A stretch of 64,000 nt of DNA from Stenotrophomonas maltophilia R551-3 (GTDB lineage Bacteria; Pseudomonadota; Gammaproteobacteria; Xanthomonadales; Xanthomonadaceae): NCBI RefSeq assembly GCF_000020665.1, contig NC_011071.1, positions 1,540,501 through 1,604,500 of the forward strand, written 5' to 3'. A program made the position numbers and the translations under genes. The notes beneath the pieces are model-generated. The model saw only the letters and a list, made by a program, of their open reading frames with translations, ran no database searches and was not told the DNA's origin. Below are positions 36,068 through 43,862 of this stretch, one piece after another (position 1 is the stretch's first letter; each line of letters begins with the position of its first letter).

Positions 36068-38092
36068 ATGAGCGACCGTTTTGAACTCGTCTCGCCGTAC
36101 TCGCCGGCGGGCGACCAGCCTGATGCCATCGCGAAGCTGACCAGCAACTTCGAAGCGGGCATCGCCAAGCAGACCCTGCTTGGCGTGACCGGCTCGGGCA
36201 AGACCTACACCATCGCCAACGTCATCCAGAACGTGCAGAAGCCGACGCTGATCATGGCGCCGAACAAGACGCTGGCGGCGCAGTTGTATGGCGAGTTCAA
36301 GGCGTTCTTCCCGCACAACGCGGTGGAGTATTTCGTCAGCTATTACGATTACTACCAGCCGGAAGCCTACGTGCCATCGTCGGACACCTTCATCGAGAAG
36401 GACAGTTCGATCAATGAGCACATCGAGCAGATGCGACTGGCCGCGACCAAGACCCTGCTGTCGCGCCCGGACGCGATCGTGGTGGCGACGGTGTCGGCGA
36501 TCTACGGCCTGGGCGCGCCGGAAGATTACCTGTCGCTGCGGCTGATCCTTTCCAAGGGCGAGCGCATCGACCAGCGCGACCTGATCAATCACCTCACCCA
36601 GCTGCAGTACACGCGCAACGAATACGAACTGCAGCGCGGTACGTTCCGCGTGCGCGGCGAGGTGATCGACGTGTTCCCGGCCGAGTCGGACAGCGAAGCG
36701 CTGCGCATCGAACTGTTCGATGGCGAGGTCGAGAAGATCACCCTGTTCGATCCGCTGACCGGTGAGACGATGCGCAACCTGATGCGCTTCACGGTCTACC
36801 CGAAGACCCACTATGCAACCACGCGCGAACGCGTGCTGGCAGCAGTGGAAACCATCAAGGTCGAGCTGAAGGAGCGGCTTGAGCAGCTGTATGCGCAGAA
36901 CAAGCTGGTCGAAGCGCAGCGCCTGGCCCAGCGCACCCAGTTCGACATCGAGATGATGGCCGAGGTCGGGTTCTGCAACGGCATCGAGAACTACTCCCGC
37001 CACCTGACCGGCAAGAACGCCGGTGAACCGCCGCCGACCCTGTTCGATTACCTGCCGCCCGATGCGCTGCTGGTGATCGACGAGTCGCACGTGACCATTC
37101 CGCAGATCGGTGCCATGTTCAAGGGCGACCGTTCACGCAAAGAGACGCTGGTGGAGTTCGGATTCCGCCTGCCGTCGGCGCTGGACAACCGTCCGCTGCG
37201 CTTCGAGGAATGGGAAGAGCGCTGCCCACGCAGCATCTACGTGTCGGCGACGCCGGGGCCGTACGAGTATCGCGAGGCGGGCGAGGAGATCACCGAACTG
37301 GTGGTGCGACCGACCGGCCTGATCGATCCGGTGGTGGAGATCCGGCCGGTCGGTACCCAGGTCGATGACCTGATGAGCGAGGCCAACGAGCGCATCAAGG
37401 CGGGTGATCGCGTGCTGGTCACCACCTTGACCAAGCGCATGGCCGAGAACCTCACCGAGTACCTCACCGAGCATGGCATCCGCGTGCGCTACCTGCACTC
37501 GGATGTGGATACCGTCGAGCGCGTGGAAATCATCCGCGACCTGCGCCTGGGCAAGTTCGATGTGCTGGTGGGCATCAATCTGCTGCGCGAAGGCCTGGAC
37601 ATGCCCGAGGTGTCACTGGTGGCGATCCTGGACGCGGACAAGGAGGGCTTCCTGCGCTCCACCGGCTCGTTGATCCAGACCATCGGTCGCGCCGCGCGCA
37701 ATGTGCGTGGCAAGGCGATCCTGTACGCCGACAAGATCACCCGTTCGATGCAGGCGGCGATCGACGAGACCGACCGTCGCCGTGCAAAGCAGGTGGAGTA
37801 CAACGAGGAGCACGGCATCGTGCCGCGCTCGGTGGCGCGCCCGATCGTCGATGTGCTGGAAGGTGCGAGGTCGGATGCGGCCGAGAAGGAAGCCAAGAAG
37901 GGCAAAGGCAAGGGCAGGGCCGGGGTGGCCGAGGAAGCGGCCGACTATCGTTCGCTCAGTCCGGCCCAGTTGGCGGCCCGACTCAAGGCGCTGGAGCAGA
38001 AGATGTACCAGCATGCCAAGGACCTGGAATTCGAGGATGCCGCACGTGTCCGCGACCAGATCCGGCAGCTGAAGGAGGCCAGCCTCGGCTGA
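36068..38092 (+). CDS. uvrB: Excinuclease ABC subunit B
   Basis: 674 residues, normal length. Walker [11 protein letters not shown] near residue 40, the beta-hairpin [25 protein letters not shown]-like box DESH, helicase motifs [22 protein letters not shown] and QTIGRAARN, and a C-terminal UVR domain ([24 protein letters not shown] in two pieces). It is the damage-verifying helicase of nucleotide excision repair, loaded by UvrA and cut by UvrC (encoded at 52858). No SOS box is obvious in the short upstream region. Confidence 0.98.
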   Translation: MSDRFELVSPYSPAGDQPDAIAKLTSNFEAGIAKQTLLGVTGSGKTYTIANVIQNVQKPTLIMAPNKTLAAQLYGEFKAFFPHNAVEYFVSYYDYYQPEAYVPSSDTFIEKDSSINEHIEQMRLAATKTLLSRPDAIVVATVSAIYGLGAPEDYLSLRLILSKGERIDQRDLINHLTQLQYTRNEYELQRGTFRVRGEVIDVFPAESDSEALRIELFDGEVEKITLFDPLTGETMRNLMRFTVYPKTHYATTRERVLAAVETIKVELKERLEQLYAQNKLVEAQRLAQRTQFDIEMMAEVGFCNGIENYSRHLTGKNAGEPPPTLFDYLPPDALLVIDESHVTIPQIGAMFKGDRSRKETLVEFGFRLPSALDNRPLRFEEWEERCPRSIYVSATPGPYEYREAGEEITELVVRPTGLIDPVVEIRPVGTQVDDLMSEANERIKAGDRVLVTTLTKRMAENLTEYLTEHGIRVRYLHSDVDTVERVEIIRDLRLGKFDVLVGINLLREGLDMPEVSLVAILDADKEGFLRSTGSLIQTIGRAARNVRGKAILYADKITRSMQAAIDETDRRRAKQVEYNEEHGIVPRSVARPIVDVLEGARSDAAEKEAKKGKGKGRAGVAEEAADYRSLSPAQLAARLKALEQKMYQHAKDLEFEDAARVRDQIRQLKEASLG

Positions 38093-38125
38093 ACGCGGCA
38101 GTGCAGCATCATCTTCACAAAAGTG

Positions 38126-38154
38126 TTGCGCTTCACGGCCGCCATCCGTAATAT
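38126..38154 (+). promoter_or_regulatory. Promoter of the tRNA-Val genes
   Basis: TTGCGC (38126-38131) and TAATAT (38149-38154) with a 17-bp spacer lie about 45 bp before the first tRNA-Val. Confidence 0.7.
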
Positions 38155-38198
38155 ACGCGGCCTGCACCGACGCATTCGCGGAAATGCAGAAGCAATAC

Positions 38199-38273
38199 GG
38201 GCGGTTAGCTCAGCGGTAGAGCACTACCTTGACATGGTAGGGGTCACAGGTTCGAACCCTGTACCGCCCACCA
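38199..38273 (+). tRNA. tRNA-Val (GAC), copy 1
   Basis: 75 bases with encoded CCA. The acceptor GGGCGGT pairs with ACCGCCC. Anticodon stem CTACC/GGTAG with loop TTGACAT, anticodon GAC. It is identical to copy 2. Confidence 0.97.
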
Positions 38274-38305
38274 CGAAGCCTTCGCAGGAGGGCTGTCGTG
38301 AACTG

Positions 38306-38334
38306 GAAAGCCCGGCCCTGGCGCCGGGTTTTTA
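38306..38334 (+). terminator. Terminator-like hairpin between the tRNA-Val copies
   Basis: CCCGGC-CCTGGC-G? stem with GCCGGG (38311-38328) is followed by TTTTT. If active it would separate the two tRNA-Val genes, and no good promoter is seen before copy 2; partial read-through is likely. Confidence 0.6.
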
Positions 38335-38371
38335 CGTAGCAGGGCCAGCCTTCGGGCGGCAAGAACAAGAT

Positions 38372-38446
38372 GGGCGGTTAGCTCAGCGGTAGAGCACTAC
38401 CTTGACATGGTAGGGGTCACAGGTTCGAACCCTGTACCGCCCACCA
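38372..38446 (+). tRNA. tRNA-Val (GAC), copy 2
   Basis: The same 75-base sequence as copy 1, 98 bases further on. Anticodon GAC. Confidence 0.97.
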
Positions 38447-38487
38447 CCTGGCTCCCGGCACTGCCGGTGCAGCGGTGGATCACGATG

Positions 38488-38514
38488 AAAGCCGGCCCTG
38501 TGGTCGGCTTTTTT
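38488..38514 (+). terminator. Rho-independent terminator after tRNA-Val copy 2
   Basis: AAAGCCGGCC-CTGT-GGTCGGCTTTTTT: stem with one G-T pair and a run of six T. Confidence 0.85.
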
Positions 38515-38537
38515 CGTTCCTGGTGGCTTTCGGTGGA

Positions 38538-38879
38538 TCAGTGCCGTGTGACCAGATCGTCGATGCTGACCATCCGCTGCAGCTTCCAGTGGCCGTCCAC
38601 CCGTTCCCAGAGCTGTGCAACGTGCGCCGAGCCCGCTTGCGAGTGCGGGCCGCCAGCCGGATCGGGCAGGGGGCGCTGGTTGCCCAGGCGCAGTACGCGA
38701 TCCTGGCGCAGGTGATACAGCTGCATGGTCGGCGCTTCGGTACCCCGGCGCGGCGCCGATGGCGTTGCCACGCGCTCGGCCTCGGCCTGCAGGATCTGGC
38801 CACGCAGGGCGGAATCCCCGGTGTCGGCATCGCTACCGAACAGGCCAGCGCACAACAGCAGCAGGGCAAGCATCGGCAT
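38538..38879 (-). CDS. Hypothetical exported protein
   Basis: 113 residues with a short hydrophobic N-terminus (MPMLALLLLCAGLFG) that looks like a signal peptide; no lipobox alanine follows the Cys. The middle is low complexity; the end (VAQLWERVDGHWKLQRMVSIDDLV) resembles the last strands of an SnoaL/DUF4440-type fold. No family can be named with confidence. It lies downstream of the Cys-rich peptide genes on the same strand, but a terminator at 39001-39034 separates them. Confidence 0.6.
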   Translation of the reverse strand: MPMLALLLLCAGLFGSDADTGDSALRGQILQAEAERVATPSAPRRGTEAPTMQLYHLRQDRVLRLGNQRPLPDPAGGPHSQAGSAHVAQLWERVDGHWKLQRMVSIDDLVTRH

Positions 38880-39000
38880 GGCACGGTGCTCCGGAGAAGG
38901 GAGTCCAGCGTGTCACTGCCAACTGCCGTGTGAAACCGGTATGCGACGAAAGCCGGTAAAGCGCGTGCCAATGCGGCCCGGAGAGGATGAAACGTGGGGG

Positions 39001-39034
39001 CAAAAGTGCCGGGCCGCCCTTGAGGCGGCCCGGC
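39001..39034 (-). terminator. Rho-independent terminator after the Cys-rich peptide genes
   Basis: An 11-bp perfect stem (GCCGGGCCGCC / GGCGGCCCGGC, 39008-39034) with loop CTTGA, read on the minus strand, is followed by a short run of four T (39005-39002). It lies 75 bp after the stop of the peptide gene at 39109. Confidence 0.7.
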
Positions 39035-39108
39035 GTTGTGGCCAATGCGGGTTGGCCGTCACATCCACGCTCGGTGGACGGGAGTCCGGTCTGTCGACTC
39101 TGCCGTTG

Positions 39109-39300
39109 TCAGGGCACCTGGCAGCAGACGCGACCACCACTCCAGCGGCCGTTGCCGCCGTACTGGCAACCTGGCGTGTACTCGCAGCCGGGAGCGAATC
39201 CCGTCTTGGCCGGAGCCGCGAAGGCTTGGGCACCACCGAAGGAGAGCGCGGCCACGATGGCGACGCCACCCATCCATGCATACAGCTTCTTTCCGATCAT
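39109..39300 (-). CDS. Cys-rich secreted mini-protein, paralog 1
   Basis: 63 residues. Signal peptide MIGKKLYAWMGGVAIVAALS and on to AQAFA, cleavage after residue 28. The mature chain of about 35 residues begins APAKTGFAPGCE and has four Cys (39, 45, 59, 60), the last two adjacent (CC). GGAG lies 6 bases before the ATG. It is a tandem duplicate of the gene at 39332-39520: leader, PAKTGFAPGCE and Cys pattern are shared, whereas the residues between Cys45 and the CC differ. It recalls NVEALA-type bacterial peptides only in general plan. Function unknown. Confidence 0.75.
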   Translation of the reverse strand: MIGKKLYAWMGGVAIVAALSFGGAQAFAAPAKTGFAPGCEYTPGCQYGGNGRWSGGRVCCQVP

Positions 39301-39331
39301 AGGTATCTCCAGGAGTCGGCGTGGAAGTGGA

Positions 39332-39520
39332 TTACAGCGGATCGCAGCACAGTACCTGGCCATGCTTGCCCGAGCTGCCGAACGGGCACTGCGGATGCGG
39401 TTCGCAGCCCGGCGCGAAACCGGTCTTGGCCGGAGTGGCGAAGGCCTGGGCAGCGCCGAATGAGAGCGCGGCGACAACGACGATACCAGCGACGGACGAA
39501 AGCACTTTCTTTCCGATCAT
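39332..39520 (-). CDS. Cys-rich secreted mini-protein, paralog 2
   Basis: 62 residues. Same plan as paralog 1: MIGKK start, hydrophobic signal, AQAFA cleavage site after residue 28, mature part TPAKTGFAPGCEPHPQC, then Gly/Ser-rich and ending VLCCDPL. Cys at 39, 45, 58 and 59. The ribosome binding site GGAGATAC is identical to that of paralog 1 (31 bp downstream), so the duplication included the 5' region. A thioredoxin-like gene lies 111 bp upstream on the same strand and could oxidise or reshuffle these Cys. Confidence 0.75.
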   Translation of the reverse strand: MIGKKVLSSVAGIVVVAALSFGAAQAFATPAKTGFAPGCEPHPQCPFGSSGKHGQVLCCDPL

Positions 39521-39631
39521 GTGTATCTCCTTGGGTTGGCAGTGTGGTGTTGCAGTTGCCGAAGGCACCGGGGTGCCGGTTGTGGCGCGAATGCATGGGC
39601 CGAGCGCAGCAGCGCGGAAGTGCGCCCTCGC

Positions 39632-40201
39632 TCAGGGCAGGGTGACGTCAGGTGTCAGCGCCTTGATGGCGGCCTTTACGGTGTTTTCGTCGAGTTGGCC
39701 GACATGCTTGTATGCAACGCTGCCGTCTGTAGCGAGCACCATCAGCATGGGCGTAACGGTGATGCCGTAGCGCTTGGCAGCGTCCCCCTCACTGTCGATG
39801 GCGATCGGGAAGCGCATCGAATGCTTGCCGGCGTAGTCGGCCAGTGCCTCGTAAGGCGGCAGGCCCACACCAACCAGTTCGCTGGGCCCGCGTGCCGCAT
39901 CAATTGACTGCAGCTGCGGCATCGAAGCCAGGCAGTAACGGCAGGCGGTGGAAAAGAAGTAGAGGATCTGCGGCAACGCACGCGTGCCGCCGATGTCGAC
40001 ATGGGCACGCTGGGTGGTCTTCAGCGCCAATGGCTCGGGGCGGGCGCCGATCGCTGCGCCGTGTGCTTCAACCCGCATGTTCTGCAACTGCGCCGCCATG
40101 TCATCGTTGATCTGGCGCAGCTGGCGGTTCTGCCAGCCCAGCACGAGAATCAGCGCGGACAGCAGCAGGGCAACAACAGGGAACAGGACGCGCTTGAGCA
40201 T
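39632..40201 (-). CDS. Membrane-anchored thioredoxin-like (TlpA/ResA-type) protein
   Basis: 189 residues. An uncleaved N-terminal anchor (residues ~5-22, LFPVVALLLSALILVLGW) is followed by a short coiled coil (RQLRQINDDMAAQLQNM). A periplasmic thioredoxin fold carries the redox motif C87-R-Y-C90 and the cis-Pro at 151 (ITVTPMLMV). The CRYC dipeptide is unusual; typical TlpA has CxPC. It should reduce or isomerise disulfides outside the inner membrane. It is followed by the two Cys-rich mini-protein genes and is divergent from a 46-residue membrane protein. Confidence 0.85.
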   Translation of the reverse strand: MLKRVLFPVVALLLSALILVLGWQNRQLRQINDDMAAQLQNMRVEAHGAAIGARPEPLALKTTQRAHVDIGGTRALPQILYFFSTACRYCLASMPQLQSIDAARGPSELVGVGLPPYEALADYAGKHSMRFPIAIDSEGDAAKRYGITVTPMLMVLATDGSVAYKHVGQLDENTVKAAIKALTPDVTLP

Positions 40202-40363
40202 CGATCATCCTTGAACGCAGCGTTGGATCGAACATACCCGATCTGGCGCGCGGATTGTTAAGCAATCGTTCCTTGAATGCCCGGCGATGCCGTGGCTGTA
40301 CTACAGTGGCGCGTGCGCAGCCATGCGCTGGCACTTTCCATCCAACACCAGGAGCCTTCAGCG

Positions 40364-40504
40364 ATGAGCGAGCACGTCCCGGTTTCCAGACCCAATCCGT
40401 TTTTCGAACTGCTGTTCGGCGGCAACATGCTGGAGGGCACCTTCAAGGCGGTGATCTGGGTGGCCCTGCTGGCGGCGGTATTGGCCTGGACCACCTTCCG
40501 CTGA
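40364..40504 (+). CDS. Small single-pass membrane protein
   Basis: 46 residues: MSEHVPVSRPNPFFELLFGG, a linker, then one membrane helix (AVIWVALLAAVLAWTTF) near the C-terminus. AGGAG lies 10 bases before ATG 40364. No family recognised. It is divergent from the thioredoxin-like gene (162 bp apart). Evidence for coding is the ribosome binding site plus the clear hydrophobic/polar layout, so it is moderate. Confidence 0.55.
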   Translation: MSEHVPVSRPNPFFELLFGGNMLEGTFKAVIWVALLAAVLAWTTFR

Positions 40505-40558
40505 GTGGAGCCCGCACGGCGCGGCACGGGTGCACGTACCGGCGTTGAACGCCAACGA

Positions 40559-40843
40559 TCAGGCGCTGAAGGCCTGCCGCAGGCTGCGCAGCGTCGCCTG
40601 GCGATGCTCCTTGGCGGTCGCTTCGCCCATTTCCAGTTCCTGCAGGCGCAGCCCGACCAGGGTCATCGACAGCGCGTAGCCGCGTGCCGCGTCGGCCACG
40701 CGGGACAGGCCCAGCGCCCGTCGTGCCAGCGCGTTCACGTGCTCAAGGTCGGGCATGAGGACGAGGTAGGCGCGCTCGGCGCTGTCCAGGTCGGGCGCAC
40801 GCAGGATCGCGTGCGCTTCGGTGGTGGGGGAGACGGAGGCCAT
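40559..40843 (-). CDS. Hypothetical small cytoplasmic protein
   Basis: 94 residues, mainly helical, without signal peptide or membrane segment and without Cys. No family recognised. It begins MASVSPTTEAHAILRAPDLD. It lies 32 bp downstream of the MipA/OmpV gene on the same strand and may share its transcript. The frame is open well upstream, but ATG 40843 is the only sensible start in the gap. Confidence 0.6.
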   Translation of the reverse strand: MASVSPTTEAHAILRAPDLDSAERAYLVLMPDLEHVNALARRALGLSRVADAARGYALSMTLVGLRLQELEMGEATAKEHRQATLRSLRQAFSA

Positions 40844-40875
40844 GTGGGGTGTCCTTGTCCGTAACGGGCGCTCGA

Positions 40876-41643
40876 TCAGAACGAGCGCATCAGGGAAACG
40901 AAGGCCGACGTCTGTGTTCCGCGCCGCGCCATCGGGCTGTCCTTCACTGCATCGCCGAACCATTGGTTGGCGACCACGCCGGTCGCACGCCACTTCGTGC
41001 CCAGGGGCGTGCTGACCGCGATCTGCAGACTGGGCGACGTCGCACTACCCGGGTTGTAGGCGGCAAGCCCCGAGCGCACCGCTTCTTCGTCGCTGATGCC
41101 GTAGTAGTAATCGAGCAGGCGTGCACTGGAATGCACCACACCCACCCGGGGCACCCAGGTGAAGCGTCCGGCCTGGATCGGGTAGCTGTAATGCAGGCGC
41201 GATTCAATGCCGCCGCCATGGCCGGTGACCTCGCGCATCACGCTGGCTTCGACGATGCCCCAGTCCGCGCTGTACTCGCCGTTGAGCCCGGCCATGGCCG
41301 ACATCTGCCGGCTGTGCAGGCGGCGCAGCTGCGGATCGTTCACGTCGTCGGTCTTGAAGCGCAGCGTGTACGGGGTGACCGCTGCCGACAGGCGCAGGCC
41401 CTGGCCCTTGTACAGGTACATGCCCAGCGAGCCGGGGCTGGCGAAGAAGCGCTGGCCCTGCCAGGCAATGGACGGTACGACCAGCGGCTTGACGTCATAG
41501 TGGGCGTACGCACCAGAGGTCGCCCCCGCGCTGATACCGGCCTGCACGCCCGGGTTCTGCTCGGCGGCGTACGCTGCCAGCGGCAGGCCGATGGCGGCGG
41601 AGAACAGCAACGGGCGCAGCAGGTTCGGGGACAGCGACGGCAT
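40876..41643 (-). CDS. MipA/OmpV family outer-membrane protein
   Basis: 255 residues. Signal peptide (cleavage after AAYAAE, ~26). The mature protein alternates in the way of a beta-barrel: GISAGATSGAYAHYDVKPLVVPSIAWQGQRFF (seen in two pieces) and VSLMRSF as the last strand with a terminal Phe, the pattern of MipA/OmpV barrels. Family members are scaffold or surface proteins of the outer membrane, often under two-component control. It is divergent from an OmpR-type regulator gene (144 bp apart), consistent with that. Confidence 0.9.
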   Translation of the reverse strand: MPSLSPNLLRPLLFSAAIGLPLAAYAAEQNPGVQAGISAGATSGAYAHYDVKPLVVPSIAWQGQRFFASPGSLGMYLYKGQGLRLSAAVTPYTLRFKTDDVNDPQLRRLHSRQMSAMAGLNGEYSADWGIVEASVMREVTGHGGGIESRLHYSYPIQAGRFTWVPRVGVVHSSARLLDYYYGISDEEAVRSGLAAYNPGSATSPSLQIAVSTPLGTKWRATGVVANQWFGDAVKDSPMARRGTQTSAFVSLMRSF

Positions 41644-41787
41644 CGATCAACCACTTTGCGGGGGATGGCTGCGCATGGTGAGGGCTCAACATTGTCAGAA
41701 CATTGCGCCTGTGCAATCGGCAGCCCGGAGGGGAAAAAGCCGACGGCAGGCACTATGATCTGCACCGTTTCCGCAACCGAGCCGCTG

Positions 41788-42459
41788 ATGCGCATCCTCC
41801 TGGTCGAAGACGATCCCGATCTGTCCCGTGCCCTGCAATCGGGCCTGGAGCGGCAGGGCGTGGTCGCCGACGTGGTCGGCAGCCTGGCCGAGGCGGCGAT
41901 CGCGTTGCGTGAGCCGGTGCACCAGCTGATGCTGCTCGACCGGCAGCTGCCCGATGGCGATGGCGCAGGTTTCGTCGCCACCGCGCGTTCGCTACGGCCG
42001 AATCTGGCGGTGATCATGCTGACCGCCAAGGGCACGTTGTCGGACAAGGTTGAAGGGCTCGATGTCGGCGCCGATGACTACCTGGTCAAGCCGGTGGCAA
42101 TCGAGGAGCTGATGGCGCGCATCCGCGCGGTGTCGCGGCGGCCGTCGGCGATGGTGACGCCGAGCCTGCGTCTGGGCCGGCTGGAATTCGACTTCGAATC
42201 GCTGCAGGCGCAGGTGGAGGGCCAGCCGCTGGCGTTGCCACGGCGCCAGGTGCTGGTGCTGCAGGCATTGGCGATGCGGCAGGGGCGGACCGTCACCCGC
42301 AGCGCGCTGGAGGCGGCGGTGTACGGGTTCGATGATGAGATCCAGTCCAATGCGCTCGACGCGCATATCTCCAAGCTGCGCAAGGCACTGCAGCAGGCCG
42401 GGGCGGGCGTGGAGATCCATGTGATCCGCGGTGTCGGCTACCTGCTGGCGGAGGGCTGA
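41788..42459 (+). CDS. OmpR-family response regulator
   Basis: 223 residues. Receiver domain (MRILLVEDDPDLSR) with phospho-acceptor Asp51 (MLLDRQLPDGDG) and the conserved Lys in DDYLVKP. The C-terminal winged helix has RNAP-alpha/DNA contacts (LPRRQVLVLQALAMRQGRTVTRSAL, EIQSNALDAHISKLRKAL). The start is ATG 41788; ATG 41755 in frame is possible. It partners the sensor kinase, whose gene starts 1 bp after it, and probably controls the divergent MipA/OmpV gene. Confidence 0.95.
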   Translation: MRILLVEDDPDLSRALQSGLERQGVVADVVGSLAEAAIALREPVHQLMLLDRQLPDGDGAGFVATARSLRPNLAVIMLTAKGTLSDKVEGLDVGADDYLVKPVAIEELMARIRAVSRRPSAMVTPSLRLGRLEFDFESLQAQVEGQPLALPRRQVLVLQALAMRQGRTVTRSALEAAVYGFDDEIQSNALDAHISKLRKALQQAGAGVEIHVIRGVGYLLAEG

Positions 42460-42460
42460 G

Positions 42461-43804
42461 ATGGCGCGTCCGATCCGTTCCATCACGCTGGGTCTGGCCT
42501 GGCGCCTGTTCCTCGCGCAGGCCTTCACCGTGCTGTTCGCGGTGGTCGCGCTGATCCTGACCTGGGGCGACAAGGACACCTGGGGCATGGACATGTTCAT
42601 GGCCGAGGCGGTTGCCAAGGCGGTGCACAGCGAGGGCAGCCATTTGGTCCTGGACGAAGCACGCTGGCGCAGGCTGGACGCGGAGGCGGGTGGCAACCTG
42701 TGGTTCGCGGCCGTCGATGACAAGGGCGTTTGGCTGGAGCGCGGCACCATCCCTGCGATCCACGCACCGCTGCTGGCGCGTCTGCCGACGCTGGGTGCCA
42801 CCGAACTCGGCTCGCTGGTGCCACCCTACCTGGACGTGGCGCGGGTGATGATCCGCAACGAAGATGGTCGCCGTATCACGGTGATGGTCGGTGGCGCGCC
42901 GAAGGGTGGTCTGCTGGACGGCGCACTGATGGTGCTGCGCCTGATCGGCCTGTGGTTCTTCCTGCCGTTGATCGTGGTCACGTTGCTGGTGATGCCGACG
43001 GTGATCCATCGCGCGATGCGCGGGGTGCGCCGTTCCGCGCAGCAGGCCAAGGAGCTGGATATCGGCCAGCCGGGTGCACGACTGGATGCACAGCTGGTGT
43101 CGACCGAGGTCGCACCGCTGGTGGAAGCTTTCAACGATGCCATCGACAAGGTGCAGCAGGGCTATGCTGCGCGCGACAAGTTCCTCGCCGACGCCGCGCA
43201 CGAACTGCGCGTGCCGATCGCAGTGGTGCAGGCGCGCTTGTCGCAGCTGCCACAGGGCGAGTTGAAGTCGCAGCTGCTGACCGACGTGGCCCGCCTTGGC
43301 AACGTCGCCGAGCATCTGCTCGACCTGCAGCGGCTTGACCGCAATGTCGGCGCACTGCAGCGGCTGGACCTGGCGCTGCTGGTGCGCGAAGCGGCCGCGG
43401 ATCTTGCGCCGTTGGTCGTCGGCGCTGGATATGGCTTTGAAGTGGATGCACCGGAAGTGCCGGTGTGGATCCACGGCGACAGCCTGGCGCTGGGGCGGGT
43501 GATCGCCAACCTGGTGCACAACGCCATCGTCCACGGCGGTGGGCGGGGCACCATCTGCGTACGGCTGGACGCGCGCGGCCTGCTGGAAGTCAGTGACCAG
43601 GGTGCAGGCATTCCGGTCGGTGACCGCGAGGCGATCTTCGAGCCGTTCCATCGGCTGCGTGCGGCCGGCAGTGGTAGTGGCCTGGGCCTGCATCTGGCCA
43701 AGGAAATCGTGCAGCACCATGGTGGGTCGGTCAGCGTGGGTGAAGCGATCGGCGGCGGCGCCAGTTTCCGGGTCAATTTCCATCGCGGTAGCGTCCGCCG
43801 CTGA
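42461..43804 (+). CDS. Sensor histidine kinase
   Basis: 447 residues. Two membrane segments (residues ~10-35 and ~155-180) bracket a periplasmic sensor region of about 120 residues. HAMP-like linker, HisKA with His247 in DAAHELRVPIAVVQ, HATPase with IANLVHNAIVHGGG (N box) and the G boxes DQGAGIPVGD and GSGLGLHLAKEI. The start is ATG 42461, 1 bp after the regulator stop. The signal is unknown. Confidence 0.95.
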   Translation: MARPIRSITLGLAWRLFLAQAFTVLFAVVALILTWGDKDTWGMDMFMAEAVAKAVHSEGSHLVLDEARWRRLDAEAGGNLWFAAVDDKGVWLERGTIPAIHAPLLARLPTLGATELGSLVPPYLDVARVMIRNEDGRRITVMVGGAPKGGLLDGALMVLRLIGLWFFLPLIVVTLLVMPTVIHRAMRGVRRSAQQAKELDIGQPGARLDAQLVSTEVAPLVEAFNDAIDKVQQGYAARDKFLADAAHELRVPIAVVQARLSQLPQGELKSQLLTDVARLGNVAEHLLDLQRLDRNVGALQRLDLALLVREAAADLAPLVVGAGYGFEVDAPEVPVWIHGDSLALGRVIANLVHNAIVHGGGRGTICVRLDARGLLEVSDQGAGIPVGDREAIFEPFHRLRAAGSGSGLGLHLAKEIVQHHGGSVSVGEAIGGGASFRVNFHRGSVRR

Positions 43805-43834
43805 CGCCAATACGGGTTGAAGCCCGATAGGCAA

Positions 43835-43854
43835 CCTGCTGCTCCGGCAGCAGG
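43835..43854 (+). promoter_or_regulatory. 8-bp hairpin just upstream of comEC start
   Basis: CCTGCTGC-TCCG-GCAGCAGG lies directly before the likely ribosome binding site GCTGGGG and 8 bp before the start codon. It has no T run after it, so it is not a terminator and may influence comEC translation. Confidence 0.4.
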
Positions 43855-43862
43855 CTGGGGTG

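Noticed and set aside
40849..41787. Extension of the response regulator upstream for about 300 codons
   Set aside because: The upstream frame is antisense to the MipA/OmpV gene; the receiver domain begins at the ATG at 41788.
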